NCBI RefSeq assembly: GCF_002115725.1
Contig: NZ_JFKD01000014.1
Location: 61,565-125,564 of the forward strand
Direction: 5' to 3'
Source: Marivita cryptomonadis
GTDB taxonomy: Bacteria; Pseudomonadota; Alphaproteobacteria; Rhodobacterales; Rhodobacteraceae
DNA: 64,000 bases
A program made the translations under genes and the position numbers. Below the pieces are notes generated by a model, which saw only the letters and a program-made list of their open reading frames with translations, did no database searches and was not told where the DNA came from. Shown here piece by piece: positions 9,265 to 18,836 of this stretch. Position 1 is the first letter of the stretch; each line of letters starts with the position of its first letter.

Positions 9265-12200
9265 CTACAAGCCCGCCCTGCGGCGCAGGTCCAGCGTCAT
9301 AGGAAACTCAGGATGCGGCCGCTCGGGAGTCGGAGGCTGTGTTCCGGCGCTATGCCCCATTTTTTCAAACCTGCTCAACCGCCGCGCCTCTGCCTCGTTT
9401 CCATTTACGGGGAAGGTCTCAAAATTGCGCCCGCCGGGGTGGGCCACATGATACCGGCACCCGCCCAGCGCCTTTCCCGTCCATGTATCGAAGATATCAA
9501 ACGTCAGTGGCGCGTCCACCTCAAGAACTGGATGCAGCGACATTGCTGGTTTCCAAGCCTTGTAACGCACTCCGCCGACTTTCGTTCCGTTGGAGGCTGT
9601 AGGCGTCAGAGGAACGGTCCGGCGGTTCGCAGTGACGGTGTAGCGATCAGGGTTGGCCCCGGTCAGCGTGACCTGGAGGCGCTCGGTTGAACTGTCGGTA
9701 TAGCGCACAGTGCCGCCAATCGCACCTGTTTCGCCCATAACATGCCACGGCTCGAGGGCTTGCCGCAGTTCAAGCGTGATACCTTCATAAGTGACCTCTC
9801 CGCAGAAGGGAAAGCGGAATTCAGCCTGTGCTTTGAACCAGTCGGGATCAAAGGCCATGTCATGGGCACGAAGGTCCCCAAGCACCTCAAGGAAATCCTC
9901 CCAGATAAAGGCGGGCAGCATGAACCGGTCATGCAGAGTGGTGCCCCAACGGGTGAGATTACCGCTGATCGGATCGTCCCAACAGCGTGCGATAATCGCC
10001 CGCAGCAACAATTGCTGCGCAAGGCTCATGCGCGGGTTGGGCGGCATCTCGAAACCGCGAAACTCCACAAGACCGAGCCGCCCGGTTGGTCCATCGGGAG
10101 AGAACAACTTGTCGATACAAATCTCAGTGCGGTGTGTGTTCCCCGTCACATCGATCAGCGCGTTACGCAGCAGACGGTCTGTCAACCACGGCGGCGGGGG
10201 AGTGGCCTCCGTTGGAGGCCAGATCTGATCCAGCGCGATTTCCAGTTCATAGAGCCCGTCATGGCGTGCCTCGTCGATGCGCGGTGCTTGCGACGTAGGA
10301 CCAACAAATGTGCCAGCGAATAGATAGGACAGACTTGGATGACGCTGCCAGAACAGGATCAGGCTTTTCAGCAGATCGGGGCGCCGCAAGAACGGGCTGT
10401 CATTCGGGGTCGCGCCGCCGACAACAACATGGTTACCGCCACCGGTGCCGGTATGTCGTCCATCCGTCATGAACTTATCGGCGCCAAGACGGCATTGACG
10501 TGCTTCTTCATACACCGCTTCGGTGGTGTCCACACAGGCTTCCCAACTTGCGGCTGGATGAATATTCACCTCGATCACACCGGGATCCGGGGCGATGCGC
10601 ATCACCTCGACACGTGGATCGTGTGGCGGGGCATACCCTTCGATCAGGACTTTGCGGCCCAGGGATTTGGCTGCTGCCTCAACGGCTGCGATCAGCTCAA
10701 GATAGTCTTCTAGCTTTTCCACAGGGGGCATGAACACGCAGAGCCGACCGTCGCGCGCTTCAACCGAGATAGCAGTGCGCACGCGCCCGCTGAGATCACC
10801 AAGGGTTTGTTCGACCTGTTCCTGCCCTGCACTGGCTTGGGTACGTTGTGCGACAGGTTGATCCGGGTTTGCCGGGTGCGGGAGCTGTTCGCGGGGCTCT
10901 GTCGGATCTTGGGGGACAATGAAGGGATAATCGCTTTCGGGGATATGTGGCAATGTCCCTAGCGGTAGTCGGTAGCCTACGGGGCTGTCACCGGCCACCA
11001 GATACACCTTACCCCGGCGCAATTCCCATACTTCCGACATCCATCGGCTTGATGCACGGGCTTGCCAGCGCTGCACCGGTAAAACGTATCCCGCTGGGGT
11101 TGTCAGACCGCGCTCAAACACTTTGGCGATACGTGCGCGCTCTTCCGGATCTGCCAGTTTGGAGTTTTCCGGCGTCACATTTGCGGGCAAGTTGCCTTCC
11201 TTGATGATCCACTCGGCTGGGTCTTCGAAAGCTCGCAGCACGTTTTGTATCGGCACCTCAAGACCGGCTGCTATGGCCGACAAAAGTGCCTGTGCGTCGT
11301 CTGGACCAACATCTTCATGTGTGTCCTCTTTCGCCAATAGATCCGGATTGTGCCAAATCGGTTGGCCGTCCTTCCTCCAATAAAGTGAAAAGGTCCAACG
11401 CGGCAGAGTTTCGCCCGGGTACCATTTGCCCTGACCGTAGTGCAAAAGCCCACCGGTCGAGAACCGGCCCTGCAGGCGGCGCATCAGCTTGTCGGCAAGC
11501 CCACGCTTTGCAGGGCCGACAGCGTCCGAATTCCACTCAGCGCTTTCGAAATCATCAATCGAAACGAAGGTCGGCTCACCGCCCATGGTCAACCGCACAT
11601 CACCCGCTTCAAGCCGTTTGTCGACAGCTTGACCAAGTTTGTTCAAAGCATCCCAAGCGTCATCCGAAAAAGGTTTGGTAATACGAGGATGCTCGGCGGT
11701 GCGCGTTACCTGCATGTCGAAAGAAAAATCGACCTCCGCCATGCTGGCGGCGCCCGAAATCGGGGCCGCATGGCGATAATGCGGTGTGGCCGCCAGCGGG
11801 ATGTGGCTTTCGCCAGCAAGCAGCCCGGATGTCGGATCAAGGCCAACCCAACCCGCACCGGGTAGGTACACCTCGACCCAAGCGTGCAGGTCAGTGAAAT
11901 CCTTGTCCGTCCCGGCTGGACCATCGAGCGCCACGAGGTCAGGTTTCAACTGGATCAGATACCCGGACACAAATCGTGCGGCGATACCCAAGTTTCGAAG
12001 CACTTGGACCAGCAGCCAGCTGGAATCGCGGCACGATCCAGCGGCACGCCCAAGCGTGGTTTCAGCGGTCTGAACTCCTGGCTCCATGCGGATTTCGTAG
12101 CCGATTTCATTTGCCAAACGCATGTTCAGCCCGACGAGAAAGTCGATCGTCACCATTGGCTCGCGCGAGATGGTCTTGAGGAATTGCCCGAGCAGAGGGC

Positions 12201-12570
12201 CAACGGGATCGCGCTGCAGATAGATGCTCAGGTCTGGTGCGATGTCGTCATCATACCTGAACGGAAAGTCCTTTGCGCTGTCTTCGACAAAGAAATCGAA
12301 CGGATTGTAGACGGACATATCCGCGACCAAGTCGACTTCGATTTTGAACTCGCGCACGGGCTCGGGGAACACGAACCGGGCAAGCCAGTTGCCGTATGGG
12401 TCTTGTTGATGATTGACGAAATGATTTGCCGGCGAAACGCGTAGGCTGTGCGATATGACCCGCGTCCGCGAATGTGGCGCTGGGCGCAGGCGGATCGATT
12501 GCGGGCTTAGCGTGACCGGACGATCATACTTGTAATGCGTCAGATGGTAGATGCTTGCGGTGATTGACAT
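9265..12570 (-). CDS. Transglutaminase–DUF2126 putative amidoligase fusion
   Basis: A 1101-residue, two-part protein. The N-terminal ~300 residues form a bacterial transglutaminase-like domain with Cys in [12 protein letters not shown], His in [12 protein letters not shown] and Asp in GLDPTSG. The rest is the DUF2126 region, annotated in Pfam as a putative amidoligase, including [24 protein letters not shown] and the acidic [20 protein letters not shown]. The start ATG (12570) has ggag 7 bases upstream; the frame continues to 12666 without a better site. It heads the minus-strand operon. One chain thus carries a predicted bond-making and a predicted bond-breaking or transfer domain. The substrate is unknown. 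Confidence 0.92.
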   Translation of the reverse strand: MSITASIYHLTHYKYDRPVTLSPQSIRLRPAPHSRTRVISHSLRVSPANHFVNHQQDPYGNWLARFVFPEPVREFKIEVDLVADMSVYNPFDFFVEDSAKDFPFRYDDDIAPDLSIYLQRDPVGPLLGQFLKTISREPMVTIDFLVGLNMRLANEIGYEIRMEPGVQTAETTLGRAAGSCRDSSWLLVQVLRNLGIAARFVSGYLIQLKPDLVALDGPAGTDKDFTDLHAWVEVYLPGAGWVGLDPTSGLLAGESHIPLAATPHYRHAAPISGAASMAEVDFSFDMQVTRTAEHPRITKPFSDDAWDALNKLGQAVDKRLEAGDVRLTMGGEPTFVSIDDFESAEWNSDAVGPAKRGLADKLMRRLQGRFSTGGLLHYGQGKWYPGETLPRWTFSLYWRKDGQPIWHNPDLLAKEDTHEDVGPDDAQALLSAIAAGLEVPIQNVLRAFEDPAEWIIKEGNLPANVTPENSKLADPEERARIAKVFERGLTTPAGYVLPVQRWQARASSRWMSEVWELRRGKVYLVAGDSPVGYRLPLGTLPHIPESDYPFIVPQDPTEPREQLPHPANPDQPVAQRTQASAGQEQVEQTLGDLSGRVRTAISVEARDGRLCVFMPPVEKLEDYLELIAAVEAAAKSLGRKVLIEGYAPPHDPRVEVMRIAPDPGVIEVNIHPAASWEACVDTTEAVYEEARQCRLGADKFMTDGRHTGTGGGNHVVVGGATPNDSPFLRRPDLLKSLILFWQRHPSLSYLFAGTFVGPTSQAPRIDEARHDGLYELEIALDQIWPPTEATPPPPWLTDRLLRNALIDVTGNTHRTEICIDKLFSPDGPTGRLGLVEFRGFEMPPNPRMSLAQQLLLRAIIARCWDDPISGNLTRWGTTLHDRFMLPAFIWEDFLEVLGDLRAHDMAFDPDWFKAQAEFRFPFCGEVTYEGITLELRQALEPWHVMGETGAIGGTVRYTDSSTERLQVTLTGANPDRYTVTANRRTVPLTPTASNGTKVGGVRYKAWKPAMSLHPVLEVDAPLTFDIFDTWTGKALGGCRYHVAHPGGRNFETFPVNGNEAEARRLSRFEKMGHSAGTQPPTPERPHPEFPMTLDLRRRAGL

Positions 12571-13060
12571 GAAGGCACTCCTTAACCTTACCATGGTGAG
12601 TACGCCGCATCGCAGCAACCATGAATCCGTTGGCGTACCGGTCTTTTTCAACAAACGGCAGCGCAAGGATCGGACAATTGTACTCTTGATCTCTCTCGGC
12701 GCGCGTCAATACTCGCAGGAGTAGGTTCCACCAGCGCCCCCTGACAAAGTGCTGCGGGGCTGATCAAATTCTGCTTTGGGAAACCTAGATCGTCGCGCCG
12801 TGTCCATTGATTGGAACTGTCGCGGTTTCGTGCAGTCCCAAGTGCTCGCATAGCCAACTTTCATTTGAAAGCGCCGGGGCTTTTCCAGCGAAGAGCAGAG
12901 TGACTGTGGGCCTGTCTTTGGCGTTAGATGAACAGTTGAAATCGGTAGTCGATGAGAGTGCGTAGCCGGTTCGCCCGAAGCTTCATAAGACAATCCAATC
13001 GACAAAGACCAAAGGGCCTGCCACTTTCCTGGAACAACTGGGTGTTCCACTGGGGGAGCT
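12571..13060 (+). other. Divergent intergenic region
   Basis: About 490 bases between the divergently transcribed DUF2126 gene and the amidase gene. It should hold both promoters. A long minus-strand frame crosses it from inside the amidase, but it is the antisense shadow of that gene and its end matches nothing I recognise. No repeat or RNA gene was seen. Confidence 0.4.
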
Positions 13061-14455
13061 ATGGCAGAAATCTGGGAATGGACGGCGACCCAAATCGCGG
13101 AGCAGGTTAGGGCGCGTAGGGTGTCTGCTGTCGAGGTAACGCAGGCGCATCTTGATCGGCTGACAGCCGTGAATCCGTCCATAAATGCTGTGGTACAGGA
13201 GTTTCCCGAAGAGGCACTTGACGCGGCCCGGCTGGTTGATGCCGCCCTCCGCCGGGATGAAGACCCCGGAGTGCTTTGTGGTGTTCCTGTTACAATCAAG
13301 GTCAATGTCGACCAGAAAGGCCATGCCACGACCAACGGCCTGCGGATACAGGCGGATGTTGTTGCGTCTGACGACAGTCCAGTGGTGTCCAACATCCGCA
13401 GGGCAGGCGGGATCATTCTGGGCCGGACGAACACGCCTGCATTTTCTCTGCGCTGGTTTACGAATAACGCCTTGCATGGCCAGACCCTGAACCCGAGGAA
13501 CCGCGAGATCACTCCTGGTGGGTCTTCGGGGGGAGCCGCTGCTGCAGTTGCAGCAGGGATCTGCGCCATTGGGCATGGCACCGATATCGCCGGGTCCATC
13601 CGGTATCCCGCCTATGCCTGTGGCTTGCACGGGCTGCGTCCAACCACGGGCCGCGTGCCTGCCTATAACTCCAGTGCGCCAGACCGCTTTATCGGCGCCC
13701 AGCTCATGGCGGTGTCTGGGCCGCTGGCCCGGAGCATCGACGATCTCGACATCGCATTGGCCGCCATGTCGGCGCCCGATCCAAGAGACCCGTGGTACGT
13801 GCCTGCACTGGCGACCAGCATGGATTTCCCAAAGCGGGTGGCGCTTGCGCTTGCGCCCGATGGCATGCCGGTATGTGGCGAAGTGGCCGCCGCCTTGCAG
13901 GATGCAGCTGCCCGGCTCAAAGATGCGGGATGGATCGTGGAAGAGGTGGCGTGTCCACCTATGCGCCGGGCTGCTGCGATCAATGCCTGTCTCTGGATGG
14001 CCGAAACACAGTTTGGTGCCGCTGACCTATTGGCGCGCGAAGATGAAGCGGACTCGCAGTTTGTTTTTGAATGCATGTCCGAGGATGCGGGCGAGGTCGG
14101 TTTCACGTCGCTGATGCAGGCGCTGCAGGCCCGTGCAGCCCTCGTGCGCGAGTGGCAGATGTTCCAGGAAACCTATCCCGTACTCCTATGCCCGGTCTCG
14201 GGCGAACTACCCTTCGACCAACAGATCGACGTCCAATCTAAGGAAAGCTTTGCCCGTGTGTTCGAAGCGCAGCTGACGCAGCGCGCGCTTCCGACGCTCG
14301 GTATGCCAGGGCTTGCTGTTGCGACCGGGGAGGAGATGGGCCGCCCCGTGGGCGTTCAGCTTATCGGCCCGCGGTACCGCGAGGACATCCTGCTTGCCGC
14401 TGGACGCGATATCGAGGCTGTGGGCAACCCGATTGCTGTGTCCGATCCGTCTTAA
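13061..14455 (+). CDS. Amidase (amidase-signature family)
   Basis: A 464-residue enzyme of the amidase-signature family, hydrolysing a carboxamide to acid and ammonia. The Ser-cisSer-Lys triad is complete: Lys80 (VPVTIKVNVD), Ser155 in GGSSGG and the nucleophile Ser179 in DIAGSIR. The length is normal. The start ATG follows a gggggag ribosome site. The family includes indoleacetamide, nicotinamide and many other amide hydrolases, and also GatA; the lack of gatB/gatC nearby argues for a catabolic amidase. A TRAP transporter and a C-C lyase follow after a 490-base gap, so the three may serve uptake and breakdown of one compound, which is inference. Confidence 0.9.
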   Translation: MAEIWEWTATQIAEQVRARRVSAVEVTQAHLDRLTAVNPSINAVVQEFPEEALDAARLVDAALRRDEDPGVLCGVPVTIKVNVDQKGHATTNGLRIQADVVASDDSPVVSNIRRAGGIILGRTNTPAFSLRWFTNNALHGQTLNPRNREITPGGSSGGAAAAVAAGICAIGHGTDIAGSIRYPAYACGLHGLRPTTGRVPAYNSSAPDRFIGAQLMAVSGPLARSIDDLDIALAAMSAPDPRDPWYVPALATSMDFPKRVALALAPDGMPVCGEVAAALQDAAARLKDAGWIVEEVACPPMRRAAAINACLWMAETQFGAADLLAREDEADSQFVFECMSEDAGEVGFTSLMQALQARAALVREWQMFQETYPVLLCPVSGELPFDQQIDVQSKESFARVFEAQLTQRALPTLGMPGLAVATGEEMGRPVGVQLIGPRYREDILLAAGRDIEAVGNPIAVSDPS

Positions 14456-14945
14456 GAAAGGGGCGTTGCGTCCAGTTTGCTGATGCAAATCAGAACCCCC
14501 AAACAGGGCCGAGCCGAACTACGCGGACAGGGCCTCAAGCCGGTTTGGCGCGTCGTCGCGGGTCCAGCCATTGCGGCAGGATGTCGGCGATCAACACGTA
14601 CAGCACGCAAAACGCGACGATCTGGAACTGGTCTAATAGCCCAGTGAACTCCTTGTTGCAGGCGATGGCTACAGTTGTCGCGTTCCAGATGGCGCAATGA
14701 ATGCGGTAGACACACGACCGGACCGCAAGGACGATCAAGCAGACGGCCAAACCGAAATCGCAGCTTTCAGCGTTTAAAGGCACTCGCAAGACCTGTGTGC
14801 CAACGGAATGACCAAGCTGAATCGTCAGAAAGTTTGTGACAGAACTCTTGACAGAGGAGTGAAGCTGTTGATTGTTTGGTCGCTCGTCGTACGGGGAGGT
14901 GCGGCGCAATCGGAAAAAAGAAAAGACCTTTGGGAGGAGGAAACC
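14456..14945 (+). other. Intergenic region with a possible membrane-protein gene remnant
   Basis: No intact gene on either strand. On the minus strand, 14535-14639 reads as a hydrophobic stretch followed by WLDPRRRAKPA, reminiscent of the last helix of an ABC permease, but no start or remaining protein is present. It may be a decayed tail or chance. On the plus strand a TTGACA hexamer at 14848-14853 lies about 90 bases ahead of the TRAP gene, though the -10 partner is weak. Confidence 0.25.
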
Positions 14946-15923
14946 ATGAAACATCTGCTAGGCGGTCTTGCCGCTGCGGCTATGCTGTATGTCAGCCCCG
15001 CATTCGCAGAGACGACTTTGCGCATTACCTTGCAGCTACCGCTTGCAAGCCATCTTGGCCAGAACCTGCTCATGTTCAAGGAAGAGGTTGAGGCCAATTC
15101 CGATATCACCGTCGAGATCTATGACAGTGCACAGCTCTACCGCGACAACGAAGTGCCGGAAGCGGTTGGCGCAGGTGAGATTGAAATGGGCGTTGCTTCG
15201 CTGACCCGATATGTCGGTGAAATCCCGGCTGTTGATATATTTTACATGCCCTTTGTTCTGAATACCGAGGCAAAGGTCCGCGCGGCAGTGGCTCCCGGCT
15301 CGCCCGTACGCGAACCGCTTGATGCGGCAATCCGCGAAACCGGATCGCACGTTCTGTGGTGGCAGGCGTATGGTGGCTCGGTTCTGCTGAGCAAGGACGA
15401 ACCCCTGCGTGGCCCCGAGGACATGGAGGGCAAGAAAGCCCGCGTGTTCGGTAAGTGGCTGGGTGAATGGGTCAGCGTTCTGGGCGGCGCACCGACTCTG
15501 ATTTCCGGATCTGAACAGTTTCTGGCCTATCAGCGTGGCACGGTCGATATCGGCATGACCGGTGTGTCTGGTGTTGTCTCGCGCAAGCTTTGGGAAGTGA
15601 TGGACGCCATCACTGTCGTGAACAACGCGGATATCGAATTCATCGTCGTGATCAATGAAGATGTCTGGGAAGGCCTGACTGAAGAACAGCGCACAGTTCT
15701 GACAACGGCTGCCCGCAACGCCGAATCCGCGGTTCGCGATTACATGTCGGAATTCGAAGCCGATGCATTCAAGCAGGCCGAAGCCAATGGCATGACCGTC
15801 TACTATCCGTCTGACGAGGAAATCGCCCGGTGGAAGGAAGCCTCTGCTCCGACGATCGACGCTTGGCTGGCCGAGTCCGGTGATCTGGGCCGTCAACTGC
15901 TTGACGCTGCAGAGAATTTCTGA
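14946..15923 (+). CDS. dctP: TRAP transporter substrate-binding protein (DctP family)
   Basis: A 325-residue periplasmic binding protein that captures a carboxylate-type ligand for the DctQM membrane pair. An N-terminal signal peptide (MKHLLGGLAAAAMLYVSPAFA) ends in a consensus AxA cleavage site. The mature part has the DctP fold, with a central conserved region around EGKKARVFGKWLGEW. The start ATG is preceded by gggaggagg, a very strong ribosome site; the frame is open back to 14808 but would bury the signal peptide. dctQ follows 5 bases after the stop. The ligand is unknown; the lyase encoded downstream hints at an organic acid. Confidence 0.9.
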   Translation: MKHLLGGLAAAAMLYVSPAFAETTLRITLQLPLASHLGQNLLMFKEEVEANSDITVEIYDSAQLYRDNEVPEAVGAGEIEMGVASLTRYVGEIPAVDIFYMPFVLNTEAKVRAAVAPGSPVREPLDAAIRETGSHVLWWQAYGGSVLLSKDEPLRGPEDMEGKKARVFGKWLGEWVSVLGGAPTLISGSEQFLAYQRGTVDIGMTGVSGVVSRKLWEVMDAITVVNNADIEFIVVINEDVWEGLTEEQRTVLTTAARNAESAVRDYMSEFEADAFKQAEANGMTVYYPSDEEIARWKEASAPTIDAWLAESGDLGRQLLDAAENF

Positions 15924-15928
15924 CCGCA

Positions 15929-16441
15929 ATGCAGTCAGTCGCGTCTTTTTTCGATTGGCTTGCCGATCGGTTGGCCCAGCTTTGCGGCTGGGCCTACTTT
16001 GCCATTGGGCTGATGCTCGGGTTTGAGGTGGTTGCGCGCTACTTTTTCAACGCGCCGACCATTTGGGCCGAGGAACTGTCCCGCCTTCTGTTTATCTTTG
16101 CGACCCTTTTGGCGGGTCCAGCCTTGCTGCGCCACAACCAGCACATCCGCGTAACGGCGCTGACCGCGTTGATGGGACCGGGTGCACAGCGCGCGGCGCG
16201 TCTTGCGGCGCTGGCCTTCGTGGTCGCGTTCTGTTGGGTGTTGGTCTGGTACGGCAAAGACGCACCTCTTAATTCGTTCGAGCGCGGCCGGTCCTCGGGC
16301 AGTATGCTCGACATCCCGGCTTGGTGGGCCCAGTCCGCCGTCCCCTTGGCTTTTGGCCTTCTTGGCATTCAAGCCATTATCGAATTCATCCGCTGCGCGC
16401 TTGGCGCGCCGCTCCCCGCCGACGCTCATGCACCGGAATAA
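15929..16441 (+). CDS. dctQ: TRAP transporter small permease (DctQ family)
   Basis: A 170-residue inner-membrane protein with four hydrophobic segments and the DctQ hallmark VVARYFFNAPTIWAEELSRLLF near residues 31-52 (membrane helix plus conserved WAEE). It forms the small subunit of the sodium-driven tripartite transporter with DctM. It is placed tightly between dctP and dctM, with 6 bases to dctM, so the three form one operon. Confidence 0.9.
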   Translation: MQSVASFFDWLADRLAQLCGWAYFAIGLMLGFEVVARYFFNAPTIWAEELSRLLFIFATLLAGPALLRHNQHIRVTALTALMGPGAQRAARLAALAFVVAFCWVLVWYGKDAPLNSFERGRSSGSMLDIPAWWAQSAVPLAFGLLGIQAIIEFIRCALGAPLPADAHAPE

Positions 16442-16447
16442 TCCCAC

Positions 16448-17722
16448 GTGACTGTTATATCCATTCTGTTGGCACTTTTCGTGCTGCTGCTGATCGGAGT
16501 GCCCGTGGCCTTTGCCTTGGGCGGACTTGGGGTTGTGTTGCTCATCCTCGGGGATTTTGCCCCACGCATTGCGGCAACCGGGCTTCTGTCCTCATTGGAC
16601 AGCTTCATCCTGATCGCAGTGCCATTGTTCTTGCTGATGTCGAACATCCTGCTGCGCGGTGGCGTCGGACGCGACCTGTTCGCGGCGGTGCAAGCCTGGG
16701 TCGGACATTGGCCCGGTGGGTTGGCCGTCGCGACCGTGATTTCATGTGGGTTGTTTTCGGCTATCTCTGGCTCGTCGGTTGCAACTGCGGGCACCATCGG
16801 GTCGGTTGCTATTCCCGAGATGACAAAGCGCGGCTATCCGCGTCCTTTCGTGTTCGGATTGCTCGCAGCTGGTGGCACTCTTGGCATTCTGATCCCGCCG
16901 TCGATCATTCTGATCGTCTACGGGGTGATCACTGAATCCTCGATCCTTGATCTTTTCATGGCCGGGATCGGACCAGGCCTTTTGTTGATGGCGCTCTTCA
17001 TTGGCTATTCGATGCTCTACGCGCGGTTCTCGTCGCAATACACCGCATCCCCCAAAGCCGATTGGGCCGAGCGCCGCAGAACTGGCCTCCGGGCGCTGCC
17101 GACCGTTGCGCTGGCCGGATTGGTTATCACGGGAATTTATGCGGGTTGGTTCACACCGACTGAAGCGTCAGCCATCGGCTTTCTGGGCGCGCTGTTTCTG
17201 ACATTCGTTGTGTTGCGCAGCCTAGATATGGCTGGGCTAAAGGAGGCGGTCATGGACGGTCTTCGCGCGTCGGCGGCGATCTTGCTGATCGTTGGGTGCG
17301 CAAAGGTCTTTGGGAAAGCCATTGCGCTTTGGCGTATTCCGCAGGATGTCTCGGCCTTCATAACGTCCAATATCGACACGATGGGTCTGTTCATCATCGC
17401 AGTCGGTATCGCGCTGCTGATCATGGGTCTGTTCATGGAGGCGCTTTCGATGATGCTGATCATGATGCCGGTGCTGGCAGGTGCGGTCATGGCCTTGGAC
17501 ATCGACCCGATCTGGTTCGGCATCTTCTTTGTGCTGATGGTTGAATGTGCGCTGATCACCCCGCCTGTTGGGTTGAACCTCTACGTCATTCAAGCCATCG
17601 GTCGTGCCAGCCTTGGCGAGGTGGCGCGCGGTGCCGCGCCCTTTGTCGCAATGATGCTGGCGACTGTCTTTATCATCTACTGGTTCGAGGATATCGCCCT
17701 ATGGCTGCCACGGGTTCTATGA
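16448..17722 (+). CDS. dctM: TRAP transporter large permease (DctM family)
   Basis: A 424-residue membrane protein with about 12 helices, the channel subunit of the TRAP system. Family features include FALGGLGVVL near the start, SGSSVATAGTIGSVAIPEM and the ITPPVGLNLYVI motif near the C-terminus. It starts with GTG at 16448 and its stop overlaps the ATG of the following lyase gene (ATGA at 17719), which ties the lyase to the transporter by translational coupling. Confidence 0.92.
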   Translation: MTVISILLALFVLLLIGVPVAFALGGLGVVLLILGDFAPRIAATGLLSSLDSFILIAVPLFLLMSNILLRGGVGRDLFAAVQAWVGHWPGGLAVATVISCGLFSAISGSSVATAGTIGSVAIPEMTKRGYPRPFVFGLLAAGGTLGILIPPSIILIVYGVITESSILDLFMAGIGPGLLLMALFIGYSMLYARFSSQYTASPKADWAERRRTGLRALPTVALAGLVITGIYAGWFTPTEASAIGFLGALFLTFVVLRSLDMAGLKEAVMDGLRASAAILLIVGCAKVFGKAIALWRIPQDVSAFITSNIDTMGLFIIAVGIALLIMGLFMEALSMMLIMMPVLAGAVMALDIDPIWFGIFFVLMVECALITPPVGLNLYVIQAIGRASLGEVARGAAPFVAMMLATVFIIYWFEDIALWLPRVL

Positions 17723-18606
17723 CCGCCGCTCCGCAACAAACCGCCGCCGCACGGCTTCGGGCACGGCTTGAGACGGGTCGCCTGTTGGTCACGCCCGCCT
17801 GTGGCGATGCCTTGTCTGCGCGGCTGATTGAGGATGCCGGGTTCGACGCCATGTTCATGTCAGGCTTTGCTGTCTCAGCCCATCGTATCGGAGCGCCGGA
17901 TGCCGGCCTGATCTCTTACGGCGAAATGCGCGATGCGGTGCGGGATATTTGTGCGGTGACGCAACTGCCCGTGCTGGCCGATGGCGATACTGGCTACGGG
18001 AACGCGATGAACGTGCGCCGCACGGTGGCAGGCTACGCGCGCGCCGGCGCTGCTGCGGTCATGATTGAGGATCAGGTCGCCCCAAAACGATGCGGCCATA
18101 CCAAGGGCAAACTTGTCGTCGACCGGGCTGAAGCCGTGGATCGCATACGTGCTGCTGATGATGCTCGACGCGAGAGCGGGCAAGACATTCTCATCATTGC
18201 GCGCACGGATGCAAGACACGGCCACGGGTTGGACGAAGCCTTGGCCCGCGCCGAGGCATTCCATTCCGCAGGTGCCGACATCCTGTTTGTCGAAGCTCCG
18301 CATTCAGAGGCTGAGATGCGCCGCATTTGTTCTGAACTGCCAGGCTGGAAGATGGCAAATATGGTCGAGGGTGGCACCACGCCTATCCTCCCGCCCGACC
18401 AATTGGCTGAGATCGGCTATAACCACGCAGCCTACCCGCTGACCCTGATGTCTGCTGCGATGCGCGCCATGCAAGAAGCGCTGGCTGCACTGCGTGATGG
18501 TCACCCTCCAAAAGGGCTTTTGCCGTTCGAAGAGCTGCGTCGCCTTGTGGGTTTCAATGACTACTACGATCTCGAGACATGTTATTCCGACCGCAGACCC
18601 GAGTGA
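17719..18606 (+). CDS. Isocitrate lyase/PEP mutase family lyase
   Basis: A 295-residue TIM-barrel enzyme of the ICL/PEPM superfamily. Metal-binding LADGDTGYG (Asp88, Asp90) and the active-site loop KRCGH (Cys125) are present, which marks the true lyases (methylisocitrate, 2,3-dimethylmalate or related) or oxaloacetate decarboxylase rather than PEP mutase. The start is taken as ATG 17719, overlapping the dctM stop; ATG 17701 in the same frame is less likely. Coupling to a TRAP transporter suggests the imported acid or a derivative is its substrate. The precise reaction is not predictable here. Confidence 0.85.
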   Translation: MTAAPQQTAAARLRARLETGRLLVTPACGDALSARLIEDAGFDAMFMSGFAVSAHRIGAPDAGLISYGEMRDAVRDICAVTQLPVLADGDTGYGNAMNVRRTVAGYARAGAAAVMIEDQVAPKRCGHTKGKLVVDRAEAVDRIRAADDARRESGQDILIIARTDARHGHGLDEALARAEAFHSAGADILFVEAPHSEAEMRRICSELPGWKMANMVEGGTTPILPPDQLAEIGYNHAAYPLTLMSAAMRAMQEALAALRDGHPPKGLLPFEELRRLVGFNDYYDLETCYSDRRPE

Positions 18607-18836
18607 GCCGGCACTTGCTTCAGGTCCTTACGAAGTAGAAATGCGACTTCGGGTGGCCACGAAATTTGTATCGTCAATGACTCAGAGTACTCCAGACAAA
18701 GCGTCATATGCACCGCGAGCTATCGGAATTCATTCGTACGTTTCGGTCTCATAGTTCGTCTTTTTTGTTGCCGTAAATATTCTCAATAGAACGGCATCAA
18801 ACCGCGAAAGGTACGGTAGCCATCAGTCGCAGGCTT

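Noticed and set aside
12706..13599. Long minus-strand frame of 297 codons
   Set aside because: It is antisense to the amidase gene with its complete catalytic motifs and resembles no protein; it is a codon-bias shadow.
14535..14954. 139-codon minus-strand gene before dctP
   Set aside because: It overlaps the dctP ribosome site and lacks a protein-like N-terminus; only its last 34 residues look like a membrane-protein tail, too little to call a gene.
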